Positions 8,195 through 16,234 of a DNA stretch of 39,903 nt are shown piece after piece; position 1 is the first letter of the stretch; each line of letters starts with the position of its first letter. This DNA is from Thermoproteota archaeon (GTDB lineage Archaea; Korarchaeota; Korarchaeia; Korarchaeales; Korarchaeaceae): contig JAOZGP010000025.1 of the NCBI GenBank assembly GCA_027491735.1, positions 1 to 39,903 of the forward strand. Direction: 5' to 3'. A program made the translations under genes and the position numbers. The notes beneath the pieces were generated by a model. That model ran no database searches. It had not been told where the DNA came from and saw only the letters and a program-made list of their open reading frames with translations.

Positions 8195-9664
8195 TTAAAT
8201 TATGCCTAGCTTGCTGAGAAGTCCGTAGAAGAAGAATATGCCACAGAATATCATAAAGATTACTGCTATCGCCTCCAAAGCAGCGTGAGCCTTGTACTCC
8301 TTGGGAAGTTTTCTGTTCAGGTATATGATTATGGGCACGCCGAAGAGAGCGCCGAAGTTGGCCATGTTAGCTGATATCACTATAAGCCAGAACGGCCTTG
8401 TCAGGTTTATTGCTATAGCAGTCCAGCCGAGGAAAACAGCGCATATCACGTAGTAAACTCTTCTGACATCTCCCTTGGCCCATTCTCTTATACCCTCAAT
8501 CTTCCAGAGAGCATCAGTTGTATTTCTGGTTATAACATCGACTAGTCCCACCTGAGTCTTGAAGAGCGTTAGAGCTCCGACCAACAGGCCAAACCACCAT
8601 CCAAATGATCCCCAGACTTTGCTCAACATTTTGCCTTCGTAAGCAGCAACGCCCCAAGCAGGTAAACTGGATCCCACTGGTAGTAATGCGTGAGCCAAGA
8701 GCCCTGGGAGTATCATTCCTATAATGGCCCCAACGAAGAATATGTAAACCTGCTCTTCCATCATGAACTTATACCATCTCTTCATCACACTGACGTTCTC
8801 CTCAGTCAACTTAGGTATTTTCCCTACTGGAGACAGAGGGACCTTGGTTCCTCCTATTATGGCTGGAATGTAGCCGACGAGTGAGCCCACACCGTATCCC
8901 TTATCTCTATAATAGTTCGCTAGTACATAGTTTAGACCCGTAGCGAATCCAGTGAAGCCAACAACTCCGGCTAGTATGCTCGGATCCACGTTGGGAGGTA
9001 TATACCCGAAACTCACAAGTCCCACAGCTGCCTCAGCCCAGACCTTAGCCGGCACCAGTATGATGTCAAAGATCACGAAGGAGCCGAAGATCACAATGAG
9101 GTCAAACCAATTCCAGATCTCGAGCGTTCTAGAAATTTTAGCGCCTAATGATATTATTATAAAGCTAAGTATTATCAGAACATAAGCCCATGTCTTTGTA
9201 AGCCAGGCATCCTGAGGACCGGCAACTCTACCTAGTTGAGCTGATGCTACAGCTGTAGCTGAGGTAGCAGCCCATCCAGGCCATCCAAAGCAGAACCACA
9301 TTGCTAGAAGGCCAAGTATTCCTATCCATATGCCTCCTCTAAGCATTCCTATTATCGGTATTTCTCCGGTAGTTATGGTCCATTTAGCCCACATGTAGTT
9401 ATATGATGTCTGTAACACCGCTGAAACCACTATCAACCAGAGAAGACTCATGCCATGCTTGGCGAAAAGTGATGGTCCAAGTAAATACTCCCCACTGCCT
9501 ATCGACATCCCCAGAGCTATTATAGCTGGTCCGTACACCTTCAATATCTTGTCCTTGAGTCCTATCTCCTTGAGGTGGAAAAACTCCTCAGGAGAAGGTA
9601 CCTTGTCCACAACTTCTAACGGAGGCCCTCTACCTAGGGGGTACGTCTCGCTATTCTGGCTCAT
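8195..9664 (-). CDS. Nramp/SLC11-like membrane transporter
   Basis: This 489-residue protein has about 11-12 membrane helices. GPAIIALGMSIGSGEYLLGPSLFAKHG near residue 45 resembles the unwound first helix of the Nramp/LeuT fold, but the metal-binding DPGN motif of true Nramp is replaced by GSGEY. A metal ion is therefore a less certain substrate. It lies between the lactate dehydrogenase pair and the LutB-LutA pair. A hydroxyacid or other organic anion import role would fit, but this is only positional inference. An inverted repeat at 9681-9703 lies just before its ATG, suggesting regulated expression. Confidence 0.6.
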   Translation of the reverse strand: MSQNSETYPLGRGPPLEVVDKVPSPEEFFHLKEIGLKDKILKVYGPAIIALGMSIGSGEYLLGPSLFAKHGMSLLWLIVVSAVLQTSYNYMWAKWTITTGEIPIIGMLRGGIWIGILGLLAMWFCFGWPGWAATSATAVASAQLGRVAGPQDAWLTKTWAYVLIILSFIIISLGAKISRTLEIWNWFDLIVIFGSFVIFDIILVPAKVWAEAAVGLVSFGYIPPNVDPSILAGVVGFTGFATGLNYVLANYYRDKGYGVGSLVGYIPAIIGGTKVPLSPVGKIPKLTEENVSVMKRWYKFMMEEQVYIFFVGAIIGMILPGLLAHALLPVGSSLPAWGVAAYEGKMLSKVWGSFGWWFGLLVGALTLFKTQVGLVDVITRNTTDALWKIEGIREWAKGDVRRVYYVICAVFLGWTAIAINLTRPFWLIVISANMANFGALFGVPIIIYLNRKLPKEYKAHAALEAIAVIFMIFCGIFFFYGLLSKLGII

Positions 9665-9680
9665 ACCTCGACGGGCGAAT

Positions 9681-9703
9681 GGGAAAAATAAAAAATTTTT
9701 CCC
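9681..9703. promoter_or_regulatory. Perfect inverted repeat upstream of the transporter (candidate operator)
   Basis: GGGAAAAAT and ATTTTTCCC flank a 5-base A-rich spacer, 17 bases before the transporter ATG on the minus strand. It overlaps the only TATA-like A/T tract there, so a dimeric regulator could block or aid transcription. Confidence 0.4.
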
Positions 9704-9818
9704 ACGTAAGATATCTTCAAATCAACTAGAATACGAGTTGAACGCATATATCGAGCATTCTGAACATAAATGTCGACAGTTAAGGCATATTAATTTAATT
9801 AACCACAACTTATTAGCT

Positions 9819-9840
9819 GAAATTAGCCGAAGCTAATTTC
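9819..9840. other. Perfect 9-bp stem-loop in an AT-rich gap
   Basis: GAAATTAGC and GCTAATTTC are separated by the tetraloop CGAA. It lies in the 256-base AT-rich gap between the LutB-like stop and the transporter start. It could be part of a terminator for the lutA-lutB transcript (minus strand) or an operator. The 12-base word AGCTGAAATTAG that enters this stem recurs at 12931-12942. Confidence 0.35.
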
Positions 9841-9920
9841 CTAATAATAAAATAGTTAATTTAGAGGAGTTATTCAGATAAAATAATATTATATTTAAAA
9901 ATTTTAGTTAGTACGATTTT

Positions 9921-11096
9921 CTAAAACTTAGATTTAATGTACCTGATTATGGAGGGCATATCTATCTTGCTCGGACAGACCTCTCTGCACTTTCTGCATC
10001 CCAGACAGAACATCGCTAGAGGGGCTGCCTTGTCTATTCCTTCGATTATAGCCGTCCATCCTATACCCATAGGTCCTCCATAGACCCTTCCTCCCCATGT
10101 GTTGCCGACGAGGTCCCATATAGGGCACTCGGCCTGACATCTTCCGCATCTCAAACAGAGAAGCTGCTCCCATAAGTGTTCATCTTTGAGAGCCTTCCTC
10201 CTTCCTCCGTCATACAAGATGACATGCATTTCTTTGGCTCCGTGAACACCATATACCCGATGGTACTCTATGTCAGCTGTGCTGCTCGGCCCTGCTATGA
10301 CGGACAGGTAGGTTGGCGGGTAGAGGCCTGCATATCCTGACTGGACTAGGGCTTGGAAGAACGCATCCTTCATAGTGGGCATTATTTTTTCGACTCCTGT
10401 TATCGATATGAGCACTGGCGGTAGGTTAGTGGAGTTCCTTATGTTCCCCTCATTAGAAATCAGAAAGATCGCTCCAGAATCCGCAGCTATGGAATTAGCA
10501 CCTGAGATTCCTACGTCGGCTTTGATAAACTTCTCTCTCAGGAACAAACGAACTCTGGCCGTCAGCTCCTCTATACTCATATCGTCTCTCACATCTGGAT
10601 CTATCTTTTTCAGAAGACGGGCAGCCTCCTCTTTAGTTATGTGGATTGCTGGGGCTATAGCGTGCATGGGCTTTCCTCCGGAGAGCTGAATAAGGAGCTC
10701 CCCTAAGTCTGTCTCATAGACTTCATGTCCCTTAGCTATAAGATGCTCTCGTAACTGGATTTCTTCAGTCACCATGGACTTAGCCTTTACTATGAGCTTT
10801 CTCCCATCTCCAATTATATCATCTACAATCCTCTTTACCTCATCTGGAGATTTGGCTAGGTAAGCATGTCCGGCACACCGTCTTACACTCTTCATAGTTT
10901 CATCTATGTAATAATCTATATTTTGGAAAACCTCTTCCTTCACCTTTCTCACATGCTCCGCCAACTCAACGAGGTAGGGCCATGTGTCCAGAGCCCTAAT
11001 GGAAGCTGGAGCTAGATTTCTCACGGATCTCTCCAAACCGGTTCTCAGATTCCCATTATCCAATGCAGAAAATATTGTTGAGAGTATATCCCCCAT
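9921..11096 (-). CDS. lutB: LutB-like LUD-domain Fe-S protein
   Basis: LutB-type subunit of the LutABC L-lactate oxidation system. Residues about 60-290 form the LUD domain (VGISGANSIAADSGAIFLISNEGN is the typical signature). The last 70 residues carry two 4Fe-4S motifs, CLRCGRCQAECPIWD and CLGCRKCREVCPSK. The open frame begins at a GTG at 11105, but the ATG at 11096 has GAGGTGA upstream and is the better start. It follows the LutA-like gene by about 16 bases, so they form one transcript. No separate LutC is seen in the window. With the GlcD-type enzyme nearby, the region could oxidise both lactate isomers. Confidence 0.85.
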   Translation of the reverse strand: MGDILSTIFSALDNGNLRTGLERSVRNLAPASIRALDTWPYLVELAEHVRKVKEEVFQNIDYYIDETMKSVRRCAGHAYLAKSPDEVKRIVDDIIGDGRKLIVKAKSMVTEEIQLREHLIAKGHEVYETDLGELLIQLSGGKPMHAIAPAIHITKEEAARLLKKIDPDVRDDMSIEELTARVRLFLREKFIKADVGISGANSIAADSGAIFLISNEGNIRNSTNLPPVLISITGVEKIMPTMKDAFFQALVQSGYAGLYPPTYLSVIAGPSSTADIEYHRVYGVHGAKEMHVILYDGGRRKALKDEHLWEQLLCLRCGRCQAECPIWDLVGNTWGGRVYGGPMGIGWTAIIEGIDKAAPLAMFCLGCRKCREVCPSKIDMPSIIRYIKSKF

Positions 11097-11112
11097 TGAG
11101 GTCACCTCTCTT

Positions 11113-12081
11113 CTACAAATAAGCCTCTCCCAGATGCAGCGAGATGTCCTTCACTTGCACCCTCCCCTGTCCAGCTCTACTCAAGCTAACATAGCAGAAA
11201 GGACACATGGTGACCACGTTTTCACACACTTCCTTCAGCTCTGATACCCTGAGAGAGGCCACTTCCTCGGAGAGCCTCGGAGATAGAGACTCGATCGGAC
11301 CTCCACAACAGAAAGTCAATCTTTTCGTCCTGAAGGGCTCCCTTATTTCAACTCCAGCTCTGCTGAGAAGCTCTCTGGGTTGATCTATTATCTCAAGATA
11401 CCTGGCGTAGTAGCAGGGATCGTGCACCGTGACAGAGATCTCCAACTTTCTTTTTGGTGAGATTTCTTTCTCAACTAGAATCTCCAGGTAGTTCTCGACT
11501 TCTAGATCAAATCCATCCACAAACTTCGGGTACACCTCGCGGAGCACGTGGGTTGTGTGTGGGTCGATGGTAATGACCTTCCCCACACCGTTTCTTTTGA
11601 AGATATCGTAGACTCCCTTAGCATGTTTTGCGAAATCCTTGTCCCTTCCAAAGTCGTACAGGAGGGTTCCGGCGTAGAGCTCGTCGTCATAGAGGTATCC
11701 AAATTTTATATCAGCTTTCTTGATTAATGCAGCGATTCTCTTCAAAATTTCGTGCTGTGAGGATATCTCCTGCTGAGATACTCCGGAAGCCAACTTGGAT
11801 ACATCGAAAACGGAGCTCACCATCTTACCCAACTTGAGAAGGGCGCCTCCAACGGATCCTCTCTCCAGCTTCTCTAAATACTTCGTGGAGGCAATCGTAT
11901 AGGGGACCATCTGGTAGAGAAGGCTTGTGTAAAGGACTGTCTCTCCTCCCTTAGGGAGGTTGATATCTCTGGCCCAGCCACTAGCTGCATCGCTCGGAAT
12001 GGAGATGGGGGATCCCTTTCTGAGAGTGTTCCTAACAATCATACTCAGCACATCTTTGGTAGGCAGGGGCAAACTCCTCAC
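11113..12081 (-). CDS. lutA: LutA/HdrB-like CCG-domain protein with a degenerate first CCG motif
   Basis: The C-terminal half holds a complete cysteine-rich CCG motif: C223, 34 residues, C258-C259, 33 residues, C293xxC296 (HDPCYYARY, FCCGGPIES, MCPFCYV). This is the non-cubane cluster signature of HdrB, GlpC and LutA. Where the first CCG motif should be (residues 134-146, ELYAGTLLYDFG) the cysteines are replaced, so one of two cluster sites is lost. At 322 residues it is longer than usual LutA because of an N-terminal stretch of about 100 residues with no recognisable motif. GTG at 12081 and a TTG a few codons later are both possible starts. It is transcribed with the LutB-like gene. Confidence 0.75.
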   Translation of the reverse strand: MRSLPLPTKDVLSMIVRNTLRKGSPISIPSDAASGWARDINLPKGGETVLYTSLLYQMVPYTIASTKYLEKLERGSVGGALLKLGKMVSSVFDVSKLASGVSQQEISSQHEILKRIAALIKKADIKFGYLYDDELYAGTLLYDFGRDKDFAKHAKGVYDIFKRNGVGKVITIDPHTTHVLREVYPKFVDGFDLEVENYLEILVEKEISPKRKLEISVTVHDPCYYARYLEIIDQPRELLSRAGVEIREPFRTKRLTFCCGGPIESLSPRLSEEVASLRVSELKEVCENVVTMCPFCYVSLSRAGQGRVQVKDISLHLGEAYL

Positions 12082-12229
12082 CTCTCGACGGCTTAGGTTG
12101 TGGATTGGACTTACTTTTAAAAATTGAGGGGAAAATGTAAAAATAGAATTGCTGTGGTTGGCTTCATTTGAATCCTCAGAAAAATAGTGAGTTTCATACG
12201 GAATTGAGCAGCATTAAGGCACCGAATAC

Positions 12230-12661
12230 TCACCCGGCTTTTAGACCAATCCCCCTTAGAGTCTTGTAGAGGGTATCCGGATCATGGGCGTAAAGGTTAA
12301 TCAAGGTCATCCATTTGCTTTTTATCGATATCAGATTTCTTTTTTTATCGATTAGAACCTTAAGCTTGTTGTCTATTTTAAGTCGTCTTCCTCTGTAAAC
12401 TACCTGATCGTCAAGCACACAGTATTCCTCCGGAGTAGGCACGGCCACTTTGGGCACAAGTCCTGATGTGATTACTATCCATGCTAAAAATAGCCCTGGT
12501 ATCCAGAGAAAGTAGGCTGCTATTAGGGAAATAGCTATATAAATACTCGCCAGCAGGGTCCCTCTCATAATCCGGTTCTTTCTATCCTTCCTCTTCAAAT
12601 CTGAAACGAAGTCATAGTATCTGCAGGTTGTCTGGCCCTCCTTTAGTCCAGTCATCGACAT
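12230..12661 (-). CDS. Small membrane protein of unknown function
   Basis: The 143-residue protein has a basic N-terminal segment (DLKRKDRKNRIMR), one long or two short membrane helices at residues about 33-70, and a soluble C-terminal domain of 70 residues with beta-strand character (VVYRGRRLKIDNKLKVLIDKK). No family recognised. The segment KKRNLISIKSKWMTLINLY resembles a PH-like or photosystem-assembly-type fold only loosely. It stands alone, with a 396-base AT-rich gap upstream and a 148-base gap to the LutA-like gene. CTTTAAAG at about 12703-12710 is a candidate TATA-like box. Confidence 0.55.
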   Translation of the reverse strand: MSMTGLKEGQTTCRYYDFVSDLKRKDRKNRIMRGTLLASIYIAISLIAAYFLWIPGLFLAWIVITSGLVPKVAVPTPEEYCVLDDQVVYRGRRLKIDNKLKVLIDKKRNLISIKSKWMTLINLYAHDPDTLYKTLRGIGLKAG

Positions 12662-13057
12662 CCCTTTGAGAGTTGGTTTACGACTAGGTAAGATCTCCTC
12701 GCTTTAAAGAAGCTTCCGTGTCCCTTTAAGATTTTTAAAATAAAAATAAATTTCTTCGGGTAGGATTAGCTAAGAGAAAAGAAAGCTAACAACTTAGTAA
12801 TGGGCTAATATAGCCTAACAGTATTCTGATGATATGATGTTTATATTTATAGATAAATAGATAACATGTCTGGGATGACAGAAGATAGTTTTTGGAGAAG
12901 GATGTCTACTATGAAAAATTTTTATAGAAAAGCTGAAATTAGTCAATTTATCTTCAACGACTAAACTTATTTTAGGTTTTAGGAAGATCACCTGGCTTAA
13001 AGCGATGGACGTTAAGTTTAACTCTTAATCTTCATTCAGGGACTGCCAGGTAAAAAC
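12662..13057. other. 396-base AT-rich intergenic region
   Basis: Separates divergent genes. It holds GGCTA-ATA-TAGCC, a 5-bp palindrome at 12803-12815, and a second copy of the word AGCTGAAATTAG (12931-12942) also found at 9815-9826. A TTTATATTTATAG TATA-like tract at 12838-12850 precedes a possible 32-codon frame (listed separately). Apart from that frame I see no gene. Confidence 0.4.
12866..12964 (+). CDS. Possible leaderless 32-residue small protein
   Basis: ATG at 12866 lies about 22 bases after the centre of the strong TATA-like tract TTTATATT (12840-12847), the geometry of a leaderless archaeal message. The frame encodes MSGMTEDSFWRR and continues to a TAA at 12962. It is charged with aromatic residues and has no recognised family. 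No ribosome-binding sequence is present. The AT-rich surroundings make chance frames common, so this is a candidate only. Confidence 0.25.
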   Translation: MSGMTEDSFWRRMSTMKNFYRKAEISQFIFND

Positions 13058-14077
13058 ATGTTGGTGCCTGTCCTAATGTTCATAATTGGTACTCTTATGA
13101 CGATGGTGGCCTCGATTCTCTTTACAAACGCCATAGAACATGTTGGAGACCTGATGAACTGGTCGGAATCCTTTACCGGCGCAATAATAGCTCCGCTGTT
13201 CACATCTATACCAGAGCTCACCATAGTGCTCGTTGCCATTTTCGTTCACGGTGGAGCTACTGGACAGGAGATCGGGATAGGGACAATATTCGGTCAGCCG
13301 TTCATGACAAGTTCCCTATCCTATGCTCTCGTTCTTCTGGCAATGATCTTCGGATACAAAGTTGGGAAGAGAAAGGACCTCCGCATAAGCGTGGACAGGA
13401 GGCTAGCTATTCCCTTTATATTCACCGTGGTATTCTTCCCTATAGTCCTCGTTCCTGGAATCCTCCATGGATTCCTTGTGGACATCTTCTTCTCTCTCTT
13501 ATTTCTTGGCGGGTACTTCTACTACGCTTGGCTTATGTACAGGAGCAGGGTAGCTGAAATAGAGCTTGAGGCGGAGCTAGAAACCGGAGGGGAGGAGGCA
13601 CTTTACCTCGGCAGGTTCCTCGAAGAAAAGCCAGCTTATCTCGTTCAGCTTATCCTAGCAGTTATCGGGCTGTACTATGGGTCAGAGATGTTAGTGAAGT
13701 CGATAGACATAATATCAAGAATTCTCAATGTCAGTCCCCTTGGAGCGGCTCTGATCCTTGCTCCTGCAGCGACCGCGATACCGGAGACGATGACCGCCAT
13801 AATATGGGGTTATCATGGAAAGGATACCTTCGCCATAGCGTCACTGGTGGGTGAAAGAATACTTTACTCCACCTTCTACCCGGCCTTAGGGATACTGATA
13901 ACAGACTGGATCCTGGACATATACGCCTACTTCAGCGTCCTCGTGACAACACTCGTGTCCTTGGTCATGATACCATACATAAGGAGGGGCAGGATCCCGT
14001 CGGTGATCCTTGCTCTAGGCTTTGTGTTCTTCGTGCTCTATGCAGCGTTCGTCTTCCTCCACTCAATATTCTTCTAA
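13058..14077 (+). CDS. CaCA-family sodium/calcium exchanger-like protein
   Basis: Membrane antiporter with about 10 helices. It has the two inverted alpha repeats of the CaCA family: residues about 38-60 (FTGAIIAPLFTSIPELTIVL) and 226-250 (SPLGAALILAPAATAIPET). Both contain the conserved S/T-x-P-E core that binds the cation. A hydrophilic loop at residues about 163-190 divides the halves, as in family members. It probably exchanges Ca2+ for Na+ or H+. The ATG at 13058 follows an AGG by a few bases. It is monocistronic and convergent with the next gene. The exact ion cannot be told from sequence. Confidence 0.8.
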   Translation: MLVPVLMFIIGTLMTMVASILFTNAIEHVGDLMNWSESFTGAIIAPLFTSIPELTIVLVAIFVHGGATGQEIGIGTIFGQPFMTSSLSYALVLLAMIFGYKVGKRKDLRISVDRRLAIPFIFTVVFFPIVLVPGILHGFLVDIFFSLLFLGGYFYYAWLMYRSRVAEIELEAELETGGEEALYLGRFLEEKPAYLVQLILAVIGLYYGSEMLVKSIDIISRILNVSPLGAALILAPAATAIPETMTAIIWGYHGKDTFAIASLVGERILYSTFYPALGILITDWILDIYAYFSVLVTTLVSLVMIPYIRRGRIPSVILALGFVFFVLYAAFVFLHSIFF

Positions 14078-14123
14078 CAGTTTTAGAGGATCAGGCCTTC
14101 GTGAAGCTGCCTTCCGAGCCCTT

Positions 14124-15056
14124 TCATCCCACAAAAATCAACTTTTCCTTGAGGGCCATCAGGTCCTCTCTGTCAAGGGATCCCAGAAGAGCTAATATTT
14201 CGTCTAAAAGCATTTTCTTACCATTAAATTCCGGTAATCTCACCTTCCTAAGCTCGATTCTCCCGAACTTACCCTTGGCCATCAAGATGAGGGAGACGTC
14301 CATCTCTGTAATGCTCAGGACATCGATCTCTGCGTCAGCGAAGGAGGCCATCGGAATGGACCTGTCCTCCACTTCCAGGGAAAATGGCTTTATCTCCCTG
14401 ATCTTCAGGGACTCACCATCAAAGATGATCTTCCCATCTGTGAATACCACATTCGAACCACAGATCACTCCCCCACTGAAGGATATCCGTCTAGACCGTA
14501 TTCCCGAGAAGTTAGCGGCATCTATCTCGGAGTCTTGCACGTTGAGGAAATCTATCTCGGACCAGAGGGCGTAGAATTCTTTGATCCTCGTGTGCTCGAT
14601 GGAAATGCTCCTGACGGAAGCCCCTGAAAGATTCAACCTGATGAGCTCACAGTTATGCAGCCTGATCTCACCGATTTCTGCATCTGAAAGATCGAACCCT
14701 TTCATCACACAGTTTTTCATTTCGAGAAAATTGATCTTTGCCTGAGAAAAGTGCATGTTGACTTCGAAGATCCTATCTTCCAGCTTCAGTCCAGGTAACC
14801 TGTATCCGACGAAGACGCATCTCCTCTCTTGTACTCCCTTCTCCAAAACCTCCTTGAACCTCTTTTTCACATCCTTCCTCTCCGATGGACTGTGAAATAT
14901 GCAATATCCATCCTGAGTGGCTGGCTGATCGCACCTGTAGGAGGTAAATCCTCTGTCCATGTCCGGATAGAGCGTGTAGAACTTACACAGCCTCGGTGTC
15001 TCGAGGAACACCGGTTTAGGAACCTCTCTCTTGATCTTCAGAGGTGTCGAACTCAT
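14124..15056 (-). CDS. Pentapeptide-like repeat protein with an N-terminal Cys/His domain
   Basis: Residues about 20-60 contain a Cys/His cluster (CKFY, YRCDQPATQDGYCIFHS) that could bind zinc, similar to small archaeal C-x(n)-C-x8-C-x2-H modules. The middle (about 85-210) has irregular pentapeptide-like repeats such as FDLSDAEIGEIRLHNC and LNLSGASVRSISIEH, which would form a right-handed beta-helix. The C-terminal 30 residues are helical. The frame opens at a TTG at 15071, but the ATG at 15056 sits right after the stop of the upstream gene and is preferred. The two genes are probably cotranscribed. Function unknown. Confidence 0.6.
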   Translation of the reverse strand: MSSTPLKIKREVPKPVFLETPRLCKFYTLYPDMDRGFTSYRCDQPATQDGYCIFHSPSERKDVKKRFKEVLEKGVQERRCVFVGYRLPGLKLEDRIFEVNMHFSQAKINFLEMKNCVMKGFDLSDAEIGEIRLHNCELIRLNLSGASVRSISIEHTRIKEFYALWSEIDFLNVQDSEIDAANFSGIRSRRISFSGGVICGSNVVFTDGKIIFDGESLKIREIKPFSLEVEDRSIPMASFADAEIDVLSITEMDVSLILMAKGKFGRIELRKVRLPEFNGKKMLLDEILALLGSLDREDLMALKEKLIFVG

Positions 15057-15060
15057 GATC

Positions 15061-16047
15061 TCACATTCCAATGAATTCCCTAGCTATCTTTTTCGCTCTC
15101 TCCCTAGGAAGTCCTCTTATCTTGTAAAAGAGCTCTCTACAACCCGCATAATCCAGCTTATTAACGAGTTTTATGAGGAATATCCTCTCAGCCAAGTGAG
15201 GGAATGGATCTTTCTCACTGGGGACCTTTTCCTTCTCTCTTTCCTGCAGAATTATCTTTATAATGCTTCTAGCGGCCAACAATCTCTCTTTTTCGGGATC
15301 TCTTTCTCCTCGGTAGTACATCAAAGTGAGTACGTCACCTGGGGGTTGGGGGAATCTCACCTCTCCTCGGGATATCTCGAGGGAGGGCTTCTCTAAAGCG
15401 AAGCAACTGTCGATCTGCCCATCAATCTTGTCCCTCAGTAGATCTTGAAGGGGTTGGTGTATGTCTCCCGCCTCAATATAGATCCTTCCCCTTAGCTCAC
15501 CTGACTTCACGAGCTCAGCAATCCTCCTGGACCTCATATCCAGCCTGAGCTTTATCCTTCTGCTATCCACCTTGGCGTACTCCATTACGCTCTCAACAGC
15601 AGCGCCGAACGAGGAGCTAAAGGTCATGTAGTAGGCGTAGAGGGCTACGTAAGCATCTTTTTCAGTCTTGTAGACGGGCCCGAGGACGGGGTCCCTGAGT
15701 ATGTCCCTTATAGACTCCTTCCCTCTGGCGTCTATGAGCTCGTATATCCTCTCCAGGGCGTCAAAGTAGGGTTCTACCTGGAGAATCCTCTTACCTTTGT
15801 CCCTCATCTCCCTCAGGACTTCGCACAGTCTTTCTGTGAACTTAGGAAATGCGGGGACAGAGACGTAGGTTTCCTCTGATATTTTATGGATGTAGTCGTC
15901 TGGAGCCAGGATACCATTCAGCATTCTCTCAAAGAATTTATTTGACGGCTCCTCCAAGATTATGGCATCGGACTCCTTCATCCTCCTCTTCATGAAGGGT
16001 ATGGCCTCGATCCAGTGCGGAGAAAAAACTATGGTTATCCTAATCAT
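15061..16047 (-). CDS. Conserved-looking soluble protein of unknown function
   Basis: About 328 residues, alpha/beta, no membrane helices. It begins MIRITIVFSPHWIEAIP, and DAIILEEPSNKFFERML with RIYIEAGDIHQPLQDLL suggests a compact domain with conserved acidic and histidine residues. This faintly recalls TraB/PrgY- or EreA-like hydrolases, but I would not assign it. The open frame extends to 16203, but the first 52 residues are low-complexity basic. ATG at 16047 lies directly after GAGGGAGG. The next gene begins 5 bases from its stop, so both are one transcript. Confidence 0.5.
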   Translation of the reverse strand: MIRITIVFSPHWIEAIPFMKRRMKESDAIILEEPSNKFFERMLNGILAPDDYIHKISEETYVSVPAFPKFTERLCEVLREMRDKGKRILQVEPYFDALERIYELIDARGKESIRDILRDPVLGPVYKTEKDAYVALYAYYMTFSSSFGAAVESVMEYAKVDSRRIKLRLDMRSRRIAELVKSGELRGRIYIEAGDIHQPLQDLLRDKIDGQIDSCFALEKPSLEISRGEVRFPQPPGDVLTLMYYRGERDPEKERLLAARSIIKIILQEREKEKVPSEKDPFPHLAERIFLIKLVNKLDYAGCRELFYKIRGLPRERAKKIAREFIGM

Positions 16048-16234
16048 CCTCCCTCGACCTCTGGACATCACCTTAAACTTATCTGAATCACTTACATCGA
16101 TAACACAAAATTTTATTGTAATATAGATCAATGGGCGTCTGCTCCTCAGCGTCGAGGCGATAGGTTCCATTAACCAAGTCCTTCGAGCTCCATGGTTCGC
16201 CAAACTTTAATTTTGGACCAGTAACTCCCTGACT

